Positions 1 to 10,597 are shown, counted from the first letter of the stretch. The stretch: 23,904 nucleotides of DNA from Welwitschia mirabilis (GCA_051453625.1 JBOZIK010000001.1:174100945-174124848), one strand, 5' to 3'. Notes: generated by a model from the sequence alone, not told the origin. Translations and numbers: made by a program.

Positions 1-330
1 TCCAACAAAAGGAGGAAACTCCCTGGTTAGTAATGAGTAATTGACCAAGATGTGGAAGGCCTTTTTGAACCAGAGCTTAAGCCTTAGAATTAAATTTCTG
101 AGGTAAAGGCAAAAAGTTGAATTTGACTACTAGGAACTACCAGAAAAGCTAAATATTCAAGTTGGCTTGAGAAAGACCATGATGCTTCCAAGTGAGATGA
201 AGTTTAACTTTATTCAGACATTTCCATATTTCCTAGAAAACCTAAGTGCCTTGTAGCTTCACATTCTTCTTAGTCATGACCTACTTGCTCCAGTAAGAGT
301 TATTTTAGCTGACATTTTTCAAAAAGATCT
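1..330 (-). pseudogene. LINE ORF2 C-terminal (post-RT) region, partial
   Basis: Read leftwards, one frame stays nearly open and protein-like. It contains EIWKCLNKVKLHLTW, then HHGLSQANLNI, then VKFNFLPLPQKF, then LVQKGLPHLGQLL. The pattern of a basic Trp-rich stretch followed by a GLxxLGQLL segment resembles the region after the RT in plant LINE ORF2 proteins. At least five in-frame stops interrupt it; the TAG codons among them could derive from CAG or TGG. This part is visibly less AT-rich than the sequence to its right. It continues beyond the window. The assignment rests on pattern and position after the RT, not on a catalytic motif. Confidence 0.6.
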
Positions 331-383
331 AATGAATTACAGGTTTAATTCATTTTGTTTAGCAGGTATAAGAAGACATTGTT

Positions 384-437
384 GAAGAAGAAGAAGAAGA
401 AGAATAAGAAGAAGAAGAATAAAATAATAATAATAAC
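384..437. repeat. GAA/AAT microsatellite
   Basis: Runs of GAA units pass into AAT units with small interruptions. The tract lies inside the decayed LINE, between the RT and the C-terminal part. Confidence 0.9.
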
Positions 438-583
438 GATAATGGCTGTACCCCAAAAATGTAAATTTGAATCTCAAAATAAAATAAAAAATTTGGAAAA
501 AATAAGAAATAAGTTTTTCATTTAGAAAAATAATATCTAAAAACCATTTTTTAGGCTTCATTTCCTTAAAGGAATTAGATGAT

Positions 584-1800
584 TCATTTAGAAGCCAAAA
601 TATGCCTCTTCTTAGTAATGAAAGGAATACCAAGTATTCCAAAATTTTTATCTAATAAATAGATATTCCATGCCATAACATGAAAGGCTTTATGATTTTC
701 TTTATTTTCCCAAAGATAAGAATGAAGAAGCTTATTAATAGAATTAATAACCACCTTAGAAGAAGCCATAAAAAAGATGTAGTAAAATGGAACTACACTT
801 AAGAAATCTTTAGTAACCACCAATATAATTGCCAAATAAAGAACTTGAAAATACATTTAAGAATTTTATTGCCAATCTTATTAGCCACATTTTTATGAAT
901 AGAATTAGGTGTGTCCTTGAGATTCAAAATGAACTAATTAAAAAATTAGATTTATCTATAGAATTAAGCCACTTGAAAGGAAATTTATTACACCAATTGG
1001 GCTATGGAAGAAAACAAACTGTAATGGCTTGGATTTTATTCAAATTAAATGTGGAATCAAAGGCCTTGTAGTAAATAGTGATCACATCTAGAATAGCTTA
1101 AATATTTTATTTAGTCTCCTTCAAAATTAAAAAGTATATCATTAGCAAATTGGCTATGGAAAACTTAGGAACCATTTAGAAGTAAGATTCCTCTAGGAAT
1201 GAAATTATGATTCTTAAAAAAATTAGCACAAATCCTAAAGAATTTGCTATAATTATTTAAAAATAAGAATCAAAAGGACAATCCTATCATATACATCTAT
1301 CCAAATTTATATAAGGAGATCTTACCATGGATACAAATAAAGGGCCCTACATATACTAGAAGCATTTTGACATAATCCCCAAGTACACATCCTAGATTGT
1401 AATGCTTAAGAAGGGAAAAGAAATAGGTCGAACTAAGTGATCAAAAGCTTTAGAAAAATCAATTTTCAGCAAAAGGGCTTTCTAGGATGTAGTGAAGGTC
1501 TAACATATACATGGGACAACTATAATAACATTATCTAAAATATAGCTAGTTTGTACAAATCCCATTTGCTCTTTTTAAATAAGATTAGGGAGAAAAATAT
1601 TTGATCTATTGGTCATGGCTTTAGTAATAATTTTGTACAGAACATTTAATAGTGTAAATAGTGTCTTCATTTGTTGATAAGAGAAGAATTAGTAAATTTA
1701 AGAATAAACTAAATAATACCTATATTCAAGGTTTTTCCCAAAAATCTAGTATAAAGTTCCTCTAAATATAGACCTATAGCTTTTTCATCCTTTAAATGGT
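584..1800 (-). pseudogene. LINE reverse transcriptase, decayed
   Basis: RT motifs appear in the right order on the minus strand. A finger region with LKDEKAIG (about 1790) is followed by TLLNVLYKIITKAMTNR and then KEQMGFVQTSYILDNV. Motif A reads LKIDFSKAFDHLVRP at 1469-1425. The equivalent of the QGCP block is near 1290, badly damaged. Motif C reads QFANDILF with FAND at 1149-1138, where the family has two adjacent aspartates, so the first catalytic Asp codon is now AAT. The thumb part includes LSVVPFYYIFFMASSKVV and later LLDKNFGILGIP. Stops and frameshifts separate the blocks. The protein would have primed reverse transcription at the nicked target, but the copy cannot be active. Confidence 0.88.
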
Positions 1801-2322
1801 GTTGTAAAATAGTAAACTTAGCTTTGGACAAATCTGTGTCTCCTCTAATGATGGATTTGTTCAGAGAGTAGCTTTAAGGTAAAGATTTAAACTTTGTATA
1901 AATAGATCTTTTTTAAAAGAGGATAAAGTAGTAATTATAAAATGCAAAGAAAATTCCTTTTAAAGTTTCATAAAAACCCTCATCTAATTAAATGATGTCA
2001 ATTCAAGAAGGTCTAAGAAACCCCTCAGATTTTATAAGATGCAATTGCATGATGAAAAATTTAGAGGAGACATCTTAACAATCTCTAGTTATTTAAACGT
2101 TTTCATAGACTTAAAACTATTTATAGTAGGTTTATCTAATCCTTGGAGTTATATACCTTTAAAAGCATTATTTCTTACTATATCTTATTTTTTTCTTTTA
2201 CATCTAAAAAGGTATCTTCCTTTTATAACAAAAGCATAAGTATTTTTACTAATTATCTAACTTATAGTTACTTGAGAGATGGGATTGCTTCTTTTAGTTG
2301 TTTTTTTAATTGAAATCTATTT
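1801..2322 (-). other. ORF1-RT interval, endonuclease not found
   Basis: About 520 bases lie between the RT finger region and the end of ORF1. A plant LINE normally has here an endonuclease of a bit over 200 residues plus a linker of more than 100 residues. I could not find GDFN-like or SDH-like endonuclease motifs on the minus strand. The short open stretch on the plus strand at 2039-2239 has no recognisable content. An internal deletion is the simplest reading. Confidence 0.5.
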
Positions 2323-3470
2323 TTATATGATCCTTATTTTCTTAACTTTTTGTAAAGAAAAATGATCTTGTAATTCATTAGCTTGTTGCAAATGAGAACC
2401 AAAATTCTCTAGTTTCATGTGATTATCTATACTAGCAACATTCTTCTTGTTGTCTATTATTCTTAAGTTCATTAGCAGCTTTCTTAGTTGATTTTTATTT
2501 TTTTCTTTTTTATCTTTCAATTTAATCAACTATTTCATATAATGAGCCTAAATGTGCTTAGGTTCTTTATAATAATAACACCCATTTTGCAATGTTGAAA
2601 AGACATTGTTTTTGCACAAATACATTTCCTTTGATGATAAATCTAAGATGTTTTAGGAGAGGTTTAAGAAAGCCCAAACCCACAAAAACTCTTTTAGGAG
2701 GATGTTTTTGAACACCAATGTAAGATATCATACTAAGAGATTGGTCAAGTTGTAAAGCTAGAATATCAACGTGAGTAGAAAAATCTAATGGAAGTTCTGG
2801 AATTTCAGCCAAACAAGAAGAGTATTTTGGCTCTCTTTTTGAAGGTCAAAATTCTCTATCCAAGGTTTAAGGATAAGATAGGTTTTATAAACATTCTAGA
2901 AAAGTTGTTATTTTTTCTAATTAGTTATTTCATTTATTTCAATATGGTTAGAGGAAAAAACCCTATAATTAAGTTTAAAATAAGTATGAAATAAATAATC
3001 TTTGAAACCCATTATTTTTCGAGCAAGTCATTAAGAGCTCTTACTATTAGAATCTTGCTAGAAAAAAATCAATAGAATAAAGTTGCTTAAAGGTATTTAT
3101 ATTTTTATTATATATATCTTCTAAAAATTTAAAATTCATAGTTAAACATTGTTTTTGAAAAAGGTTATTAGGTTCTTCAACATTACTAAAAGTATTTTTT
3201 AGTTTCCTCTTACATGGTTTTATTTGAAGATGAGATGTTATTCATCTTATGCCATTTGAATGCATCTATTACATGTTCTAATTCCATGTCGATAAAAATT
3301 TCCTAATCATTTTCATATGCATTGGTGTTTTTGACCGTGTGCAATTTAATTTTCTACTGCTTATTACATGTACCATTCTGTTCTCCTGTGATTACTATTC
3401 TCTTGTTAGTCTCCCTTTCTTCTACCATTTCTATTCTCCCTTTATTTCCTTGAATTCTCTGTCAAAATAG
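2323..3470 (-). pseudogene. LINE ORF1 protein (DUF4283-like plus CCHC), decayed
   Basis: The N-terminus (3470-3220) is a charged frame with IEMVEERETNKRIVITGEQN and two TAG stops. The middle (about 2960-2600) matches the DUF4283 layout of plant LINE ORF1 proteins. It reads LKPWIENFDLQKESQNT, then LLVWLKF in one frame, then FLKPLLKHLRFIIKGNVFVQKQ in another, so a frameshift has occurred. A zinc knuckle follows at 2580-2539, where the CCHC spacing is intact. Its first Cys (2580-2578) and His (2556-2554) remain, but the second and fourth positions are Tyr. The C-terminus is a lysine-rich stretch (2529-2323). ORF1 proteins bind the element RNA; this one is not translatable. Confidence 0.75.
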
Positions 3471-4014
3471 CACATGCTCATTGCTAAGGCTTTGACTTTG
3501 CATAAGATATTTATCTCTTACAAAGATCTTTTAATTTGTTTATACTTCTAAATTCTAACATATAACAATTTGTAGGTTTGAATAAAAGAAGTTTGATAAA
3601 GCAAGCATAACATGGGTGATTAAGTTATATGCAAATATGCTAGAAATGAAATATGCATGTGAGAATAAGACCCTTCCATGTTAATCTACTATTAAGTTAG
3701 AGCTATTATCAAATCAACTTATTTTATTATTTTATAGAATAGTTGATATTCTTTATATAGCAATGTTATCATAGGTTCTGACTGTAGTCAAGGATTATGT
3801 AAAATAATTAATAACTTAATCTTACTATTAATATAATAATTAACATATTTAATCACATTTACTAATAGAAATAAATGTTTATGAATTTACATTCCTATGC
3901 TTTTATTATACTTAGTTCTTACAAAATAGAGAACTTTTTTTTTTTTTTTTGAAATTTTGACATTGGAAAGTTAGATAATTACATAAAGTAATTTTATAGG
4001 ATAAAATGATTATT
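3471..4014. other. Intergenic, no gene recognised
   Basis: The sequence is AT-rich with stops in all frames. The only distinct element is a run of 16 T at 3935-3950. This run could be an inserted poly-A tail read on the minus strand, but no coding remnant sits beside it on that side. Confidence 0.6.
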
Positions 4015-4210
4015 GATAAGCTAAGGAACATCAATTATAGTTCTTATTAGTAGTGTTAAGAACTTACCACACCTTAACTCCTATTGTGAATTGTAATCTA
4101 GGAAAAATGTGCCCTAGTAGTTGAGGTGGATGTAGTAGTTTTAAAACATGAATCTAGTGATTTTATTATAGTATAGATGATCCTAATTATTATTCTTTCA
4201 TAAATTCTAC
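4015..4210 (+). repeat. Diverged direct repeat, left copy
   Basis: By eye this aligns in the same orientation with 10598-10800. Both copies start with ATAAGCTAAG. They share a block (left about 4107-4146, right about 10687-10727) with matching order GCCCTAG/ACCTTAG, then GTT-AGGT-GA-GTAG, then TTTTAAA. Both end with TTCTTTCATAA followed by CTACAAA. They are roughly two thirds identical over about 200 bases. The pair brackets the plus-strand LINE. It may be part of LTRs, LINE 3' ends or another repeat family. Confidence 0.45.
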
Positions 4211-5460
4211 AAATACCTTTCATAGATTTTTAAGAACTCTTTATTTTTTATAATTTACTGTTGAATATTAGGAGAATTTGGGAAGTAGCTAACTAATGAT
4301 ATGATATTTCCTTCTAGGAATTTGAGATAACTATTCATCAAGTAATTTATCATATAGATATTAGTTAAGTAAGAAATAGTTTACCAAGTATGACATGGTT
4401 TCCTAAATAAGGAATAAACTATTCTCATGTAAATTCATGACATAAAAATGTACAAGCACTAAATATCATTTCTTCAATAACATATAGGAAAATAATATGG
4501 TAGTATGAGAGATATTATTAACTAAAATATCAATAATATAAACCCTATAAAGCATTGATGTCTTAATTCTTTAAGTATAGCAAAATATTCAAAAAACATT
4601 ATTACTTTACTAGTAATCATAACTAAATCATATATGGAAGGTAAATCAATTACAAATCAAAGTACATTTAGCTATGATGCAACCATTGTAGAGAATACTA
4701 ACTTAAATGCCAAAGATAAGGTACAATATAGCACATTCCAAATTAACAATTATTCCTTCATATCCAAGGATAGAGAAATAATTTGTAAAACCTCATAATA
4801 AGACAAGCCCTCATCATAGCCATTGAAATTATAGAAATGATAAGAGTTTTAATGGTTAATATTAAATGGTTCTATAATGAAGGAAAACTTCAAGATCTAG
4901 CATTAATTATAGAAGAAATATGAATAATGATTTAGTAATTACTTGATTGGTTAGTTCTTGAGGTGGGTTAATCTTTTATAGCTCTTCTTAAGATTGAAAT
5001 TATCCATTAGTGAATTCCTATTTCTTAGTACATGGATAACAATAAATCTCATTGGTAAGACATAAGTATGTAGTTCTTTAATTATGATAAAGTATTTTTA
5101 GCTCTAGAATATGTGACAAATTGGTTACATTAGCTTTTATTTTAGTAATATATTGATGCAAAACTCTCTTACATATGGTAGTGACATAGTTTTAACAATA
5201 ATTCTAGTTTTCTTTATTATATTAGCTTCATAAACTCTAAGTATCTTGGTTATCTTATAGATAAAGTAACATAAATTAGTCATTTGTAATCACAATATTA
5301 CTAATCATTATATAAACATGTCTGACAATAAACTAATAACTAATATGGTATGTAATGCCTTATAACTATGTTTATTTTCTAAATTAAGGGGTTTAAAAAT
5401 GTAAAAATCTAAATGTAAATAGTCTTTAATAATATGTTTTATCTCCATATGGAGACGTTA
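4211..5460. other. Intergenic, no gene recognised
   Basis: The sequence is AT-rich with dense stops on both strands. Scattered short similarities to 10800-11900 are too weak in such AT-rich DNA to count. I saw no RNA gene, LTR end or protein motif. ORF1 of the plus-strand LINE would be expected around here but was not recognised. Confidence 0.55.
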
Positions 5461-5513
5461 TTTATCTTTTCTCTTTTTTTTCCTCTCTCTTTCTCTCTCT
5501 CTATTTCCCCCCC
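5461..5513. repeat. Pyrimidine-rich CT tract
   Basis: An almost pure C/T run on the plus strand includes a CT-dinucleotide stretch and a run of seven C. It lies just upstream of the first endonuclease remnants of the plus-strand LINE. Confidence 0.9.
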
Positions 5514-5639
5514 TTGAGTTCTTTAATTTTGCCCCAAATACTAGAACTATTCATATTGACTTCCTTGTACACATACATGTACCTTCCTCATGATATGAAC
5601 AAATAATTTAGAGCTTTACATATGTGATGCTACTTATAG

Positions 5640-6340
5640 AAATGAATAGGTATCATGGAGGTCTCTTTTATTTCTAATATGTATCCTTTTTCGATGAAAA
5701 CATATTTTAGTTTTTTAATCTCTCTTTCTTTCTATATTTTTCTGTTCCCTATATTATATGATGTTCTTTAATCATATCTTCATAGTTATAAAACTTTATA
5801 TCTGTAGAGGTAAGTACCTAAAATATTAAAGTCTTATAGTAGTTTTGTTAATTCATTCATTCTTCTTCCACTAATATGTTTAATAATTATTCCATCTTTT
5901 CTTGTAATCATATGCATTAGTGAGTTTAAATCTGGACATAGATTGGCTTCTATTCCTTGGTTACTTAGAGTAGATTTTAATGTGATTTATTAATCTTATG
6001 ATAAGTTGGGTGGAGAAGATTTTTTTTTCTTACATCTTCTCGAAGTGGATGCTTGGTTGCAATTCAAAAATCACCTTTGCCTTTTAGATGTAATTTTTAC
6101 ATTTATTCCAAAATATGTAAAAATATGTTGCTTAGAGTAATTTTTGTCAAGGCACTGAATGAACCTATAAGCATTTAGATAGGTTTTATTATTTTATTAT
6201 TTCTTTTGTAGATTTAGATTGCTCCAGCAATATTTTAAACATGATAGTTTTATCAAATCATTTTTCTATTTATGTGTCCCTAAAATTTTTTGTTTCTTCT
6301 CCAACAAATCATTGTATTTATTCCATATTAATACCTCTTA
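5640..6340 (+). pseudogene. LINE endonuclease domain, decayed
   Basis: At 5952-5990 the frame reads IPWLLRVDFNVIY, matching the block of plant LINE endonucleases that normally contains GGDFN. The second Gly is altered but the DFN is present. Near the end of the domain, one frame gives DRFYYFIISFVDLDC, then MIVLSNHFSIYVSL. The triplet SNH at 6253-6261 stands where the family has a catalytic SDH, so Asp is now Asn (GAT to AAT). The enzyme would nick target DNA to start integration. Several stops and at least one frameshift lie between these blocks, and the start of the domain is uncertain. Confidence 0.7.
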
Positions 6341-6882
6341 GTATAAGTGTCATACTAAGAAACAAATTATTCATAATTTTTGAAAAGTAGAACCTACATC
6401 TTGTGGCCTTATAGGATGGATTAATTGGTGGCATCATACTTTGTATAAAATTAGAAATTATGTAAGATTTTTAAGAAAATAATTAGCTACATGAGGAAAA
6501 TCTTATTTTTACTCTGTTATCCAAAAAGTTTTAGATTTAAATAGTCAACTTATTTATGATTGTTTTAATTCAACACTTTATGATATACTTACTAAAGCTA
6601 ATGTAGCGCAACAAAAATGGTAGGTTTCACAAGAAAAATGTACTTTCCTTAAAATTAAGCTCTAATGGTTATAAACTCAAGATGGAAACTTCAAAAACAT
6701 TTTCAAATTCTTATAGGGATATGATCTAATTCTTTAAGTACTATTTTAAGAAACCCCAATAAATATCAATGAGTTTTGATATGTCTCTTCATTTCTTTCT
6801 CTAGTTATCACTTTAGAAATACATCAAATGTTGTGTGCAAAAATTATCTTCAAAGATCTTAAAGATTTATTCTTTGATTGAG
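6341..6882 (+). pseudogene. LINE ORF2 linker before RT, segment A
   Basis: This lies between the endonuclease and the RT. No conserved motif can be named, but the position fits the ORF2 linker. Its last 129 bases (6754-6882) are repeated at 7288-7416 with about six mismatches and no net length change. The segment ends at the N gap exactly where the segment beginning at 7927 takes up the homologous sequence, apart from three bases. Confidence 0.5.
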
Positions 6883-7287
6883 NNNNNNNNNNNNNNNNNN
6901 NNNNNNNNNNNNNNNNNNNNNNNNNNNNNNNNNNNNNNNNNNNNNNNNNNNNNNNNNNNNNNNNNNNNNNNNNNNNNNNNNNNNNNNNNNNNNNNNNNNN
7001 NNNNNNNNNNNNNNNNNNNNNNNNNNNNNNNNNNNNNNNNNNNNNNNNNNNNNNNNNNNNNNNNNNNNNNNNNNNNNNNNNNNNNNNNNNNNNNNNNNNN
7101 NNNNNNNNNNNNNNNNNNNNNNNNNNNNNNNNNNNNNNNNNNNNNNNNNNNNNNNNNNNNNNNNNNNNNNNNNNNNNNNNNNNNNNNNNNNNNNNNNNNN
7201 NNNNNNNNNNNNNNNNNNNNNNNNNNNNNNNNNNNNNNNNNNNNNNNNNNNNNNNNNNNNNNNNNNNNNNNNNNNNNNNNNNNNNNN
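6883..7287. other. Assembly gap, 405 N
   Basis: Unknown bases. Open frames drawn across it are artefacts of N translation. Confidence 0.99.
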
Positions 7288-7826
7288 CCCTAATAAATAT
7301 CAATGAGTTTTGATATGTCTCTTCATTTCTTTCTCTATTTATCACTATATAAATACATCAAATGTTGTGTGCAAAAATTATTTTCAAAGATCTTAAAGAT
7401 TTCTTCTTTGATTGAGTAATAACAAATCTCTTAGCTTTGTTGATTCCTCTGTGGAGGTTTTTAAAGATAACTAGGATTTATTATGTCATTATTATCTTAA
7501 TATTGTAAGGAAGGTCATTATTCAAGGTTTACTTAGGCATCATACTAAGAAGATAGTTATTCATATTTTGCCTAAATTTTAGGATCCTTTTCTAATTAGT
7601 AATTACCAATCTGTCATTTTATTAAACATTACCTATAACCTTTGAATAAAGTACTTGGTTATAGGCTTGAAAAAATATTCCAAATATTATTACATGGTAA
7701 TAAAAATGTTTTCATTTAGGTAAATATATTCCTTCAATTATTGTGATAGCCTACAAAGGACATCAGTGAATAATTAATTTTAAGAAGAATATGTAATTTA
7801 TTAAGCTCAATTATGTCAAAGACATA
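7288..7826 (+). pseudogene. LINE RT fingers, segment B (redundant copy)
   Basis: The frame from about 7440 reads VEVFKDN, then a stop, DLLCHYYLNIV, then HTKKIVIHILPKF, stop, DPFLISNYQSVILLNITYN, then YLVIGLKKYSKYYYM. This is the LINE RT finger/palm entry around the SNYRP-type block. The Arg-Pro part of that block is changed. The segment ends inside motif A. It is an island between two gaps: 7288-7416 matches segment A and 7420-7826 matches segment C (7927-8333) with equal lengths. It is therefore probably a second version of the same locus rather than an extra domain. Confidence 0.8.
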
Positions 7827-7926
7827 NNNNNNNNNNNNNNNNNNNNNNNNNNNNNNNNNNNNNNNNNNNNNNNNNNNNNNNNNNNNNNNNNNNNNNNNNN
7901 NNNNNNNNNNNNNNNNNNNNNNNNNN
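7827..7926. other. Assembly gap, 100 N
   Basis: Exactly 100 N, the usual placeholder for a gap of unknown size. Confidence 0.99.
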
Positions 7927-9260
7927 TAACAAACCTCTTAGATTTGTTGATTTTTCTATGGAGTTTTTTAAAGATAACTAGGATTTAATATGTCATGATT
8001 ATCTTAAGATTGTAAGAAAGGTTATTATTCAAGGTTTACTTAGGCATCATACTAAGAATATAGTTATTCATGTTTTGCCTAAATTTTAGGATCCTTTTCT
8101 AATTAGTAATTACTAATTTGTCATTTTATTAAACATTACTTGTAAAATTTGAATAAAGTACTTGGTTATAGGCTTGAAAAAATATTCCAAATATTATTAC
8201 ATGATAATAAAAATGTTTTCATTTAGGTAAATATATTCCTTTAATTATTGTGGTAGCCTATAAAGGACATTAGCGAACAATTGATTTTAAGAATAATATG
8301 TAATTTATTAAGCTCAATTATGTTAAATACATATGATAAAATTAAATTGGATTTCAATATAGATTATTTGGAAAATCTAAATTTTAAATCTCTATTTCTT
8401 CATATGGCATTGTGTCTCTTTTTTGATGAAAATGCCTATATAGCTACTTTTCATGATGTAAGTTTTTTCATTCCTATCTACTAATCCATTAGATAAGATT
8501 ATCCTTTAGCTTCTTATATTTTTATCATTACTAATTTTTTTTTTTTAAATCGAGATCTTCAACTATGCAAAAGGTCTTGACAAAGGGATTTTCATTCATA
8601 TACATGAGGTAAAACTTAAATTGACATTTTTATTATGAATCCATTTTTATGGTGGCAAATGCTCAAGACTTCATTAATCACCTTTTAACTCATATTTAAT
8701 AGTATTTCTATTTATTAGGGAGTGAAATTGACAAAAATGTTCATTGTATGTAAGAACTAATTATTAAGAGTACATTTCATATTAATCCTATGAATTGTTA
8801 TAGGATAAAAAATTATAGGACTTTTATGTATTCCTTTCTCCTTCAAATGTTCTTCTCACAAGCTATATAGTTGGACATCATAGAGAATTTAAAGAAAAGT
8901 GAAAAAATGGAGGACAAAATATCTTTCTCTTGCAAGCTAGTATTTGATTTGCAAATCTACCATTTCATCCACTCACATTTATTATTACTCTTATGAGACT
9001 CCTTTAAAAGATACTTATTCTCAACTTAAAAAATTACATCAAGTCTTTATGTGGAACTAAGAAAAGGTGAAAATGATCTTCATAGTATTTATAAAAATAT
9101 TATGGTCTTGTCTGAAGAAAACAGTGATTTATGATTTATTAATTTATATTCTTAAAAAGTTAATTTATCTAGAAAACACATTTTTAAGAGATTTATTCTA
9201 CTTTATCAGTTTCTACATTATGATTTCTTGAGCTTAAGAATTCATTTCCTAAGAACTGCT
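7927..9260 (+). pseudogene. LINE reverse transcriptase, segment C, decayed
   Basis: The RT blocks run in order. DPFLISNY lies near 8092. Motif A is KLNYVK (Asp changed to Asn at 8316-8318), then after a one-base shift YDKIKLDFNIDYLENL at 8332-8379. The next block is LFLHMALCLFFDENAYIATF. The QGCP-type block is now R-stop-DYPLASYIFIITN at 8491-8535. The motif C region near 8620 reads HFYYESIFMVANAQDFINHL, so the catalytic aspartates are lost. The thumb has LLSTHIYYYSYETPLKDTYS and QLKKLHQVFMWN near 8960-9060, then LIYLENTFLRDL. Stops are frequent. Gene order and motif spacing make the identity firm. Confidence 0.85.
8535..8546. repeat. Poly-T run (12)
   Basis: This homopolymer lies within the RT remnant just after the QGCP-type block and probably arose after the element died. 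Confidence 0.9.
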
Positions 9261-10300
9261 AAATACAAAAAAAAAAAAATACATATACTTAATTAGGTTT
9301 TGAATCCTCTAAGGTTACCATTTAAGGAAAACAAATTTTTAAAAGTGCTTAAAAGGATTCATGAAGGCTTCATTCTTTTTTTCCTTAGACATGCATTAAA
9401 ATTCCCTATTTTAATTTAATATATTAATTCTTATAATTATGTCTTACTCTTAATCCTATAGTAATTACATAGCTCAAGCTAGATACAAGATATTTGAGTA
9501 AAGAATTAACTTCTTTGCAAGTTTAATAAAGAATTGACTTCTTTACAAAATTTTAAAATTAGCTTAATGGATTTTTAATATCCTTATACTAGCCTTTGGT
9601 AAGGTTTTATTAAATTTATATGATTTTTGCTTCAGGCTTATTATAACTTAGATGATGACCTCCTACATATAGAGGATCTATGTTAGGGAGATTATAGAAT
9701 TATTCTTTCCTTTTTAATAAGGAAATCTTACACCTTTCTATTAAATTCTACCAATGGATGAGATATTTCTATCTACATATGGTAAATGGAGCATGCATCC
9801 TCTCTTTGGATTTTTATTTTAAGAACAATTTTGAAATTTAGTTCTTTATAAGATCAAAACTTTCTTTTGTTCCTAATTCTTTTAAGTTCTTCCTGCTAGT
9901 AATTTCCTTTAACATTTGGAACTATTAGACCTACATTATCTAGTTTATAATCAAGAGGATGATTTTTTGCATGTTTTAGTGTATTTTTTGTTTACCAGAA
10001 ATTCATGGAATGAGGATTCTCTTATTATTTCTTATATTTCAATGAATTTGAATACCATTATTTTAGGAATCAAGTGGAATTTAAATAAAGATTAGTTTTT
10101 TTATGGAATTATCTCAAATCATGTACTATTTATTTTATGTGAAAGGGAATATATCATTTCTACTTTTAAAAAGAAAAAATATTCACTTCCTTTTTCTTAG
10201 AGATACATGAAAAATATAGTATTTTTTACTAACATACTTTCATATTCATGCTTATGAAATGTAAGATTGATTATAGGTTGACTCTTTAATGAAATTACTC
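9261..10300 (+). pseudogene. LINE ORF2 C-terminus and 3' region, decayed
   Basis: Downstream of the RT, frames include RLPFKENKFLKVLKRIHEGF and, near 9730-9800, LNSTNG-stop-DISIYIW. That Trp-containing pattern fits the post-RT zinc-binding region of plant LINEs only loosely. A run of 13 A lies at 9267-9279. From about 9830 I see no convincing protein similarity. The 3' end of the element is not defined. Confidence 0.4.
9499..9554. repeat. Two-unit tandem repeat, 28-base period
   Basis: The first unit begins TAAAGAATTAACTTCTTT at 9499 and the second TAAAGAATTGACTTCTTT at 9527. Each unit contains an inverted pair AAAGAA/TTCTTT that could form a small hairpin. Confidence 0.7.
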
Positions 10301-10597
10301 ATGGCTTGGTTTCTTTCACATTAAAGTTGACATAGTTTTTATATTGTTATAATTTATTTGTTTGTTTATTTTTCTTTCATAAGAAATTTTCTTCTATATT
10401 TTTATAGTTTAGCTGCTTCATATTGGACATTTTGAGTTATTAGCTACATTTTGACTATTAATGTTGCAAATTTAATTCTGCTGATAGTAATAACGTATTT
10501 TTCCAAGGGTCTAATACCTCCCATACATAAATTTTTCTAATACTTTTAAATGAAATACATATAAAAATTAGAAATAAATTTCTATAAAAATTAGTTC
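10301..10597. other. Non-coding, possible LINE 3' UTR
   Basis: Nothing specific. The sequence is AT-rich, with a short TTTG/TTTA run near 10350. Confidence 0.5.

Larger units (their letters stand above)
1..3470 (-). mobile_element. Decayed plant L1-type LINE, left end outside window
   Basis: A non-LTR retrotransposon is read on the minus strand, in the order ORF1 (about 3470-2323), RT (about 1800-584) and post-RT C-terminus (about 330-1). The order and motifs fit plant L1-like LINEs. The 3' end, poly-A tail and target-site duplication lie beyond base 1, so the boundary there is unknown. The right boundary is where the ORF1 frame fades. Stops and frameshifts occur throughout, so it is inactive. 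An apurinic-like endonuclease, normally between ORF1 and RT, was not found. Confidence 0.85.
5640..10300 (+). mobile_element. Decayed plant L1-type LINE with gaps
   Basis: Endonuclease, RT and C-terminal remnants follow each other on the plus strand, as in plant LINE ORF2. Two N gaps (6883-7287 and 7827-7926) interrupt the region before RT motif A. The 5' part with ORF1 was not recognised, which suggests 5' truncation or complete decay. The 3' limit is approximate, because coding similarity fades after about 9830 and no clear poly-A tail was found. The element is oriented away from the minus-strand LINE at 1-3470. Confidence 0.82.

Noticed and set aside
337-642. 101-residue minus-strand frame with a poly-Leu stretch
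   Set aside because: The Leu and Tyr run is a translation of the GAA/AAT microsatellite. Only part of the frame overlaps decayed LINE coding sequence.
829-1071. 80-residue open frame on the plus strand
   Set aside because: It is antisense to the minus-strand LINE RT, which carries the recognisable motifs.
3935-3950. Poly-T as the tail of a minus-strand retroposon
   Set aside because: No coding remnant or target-site duplication could be linked to it; kept only as a homopolymer.
6824-7345. Three long open frames across the first gap
   Set aside because: They are almost entirely translated N and carry no evidence of coding.
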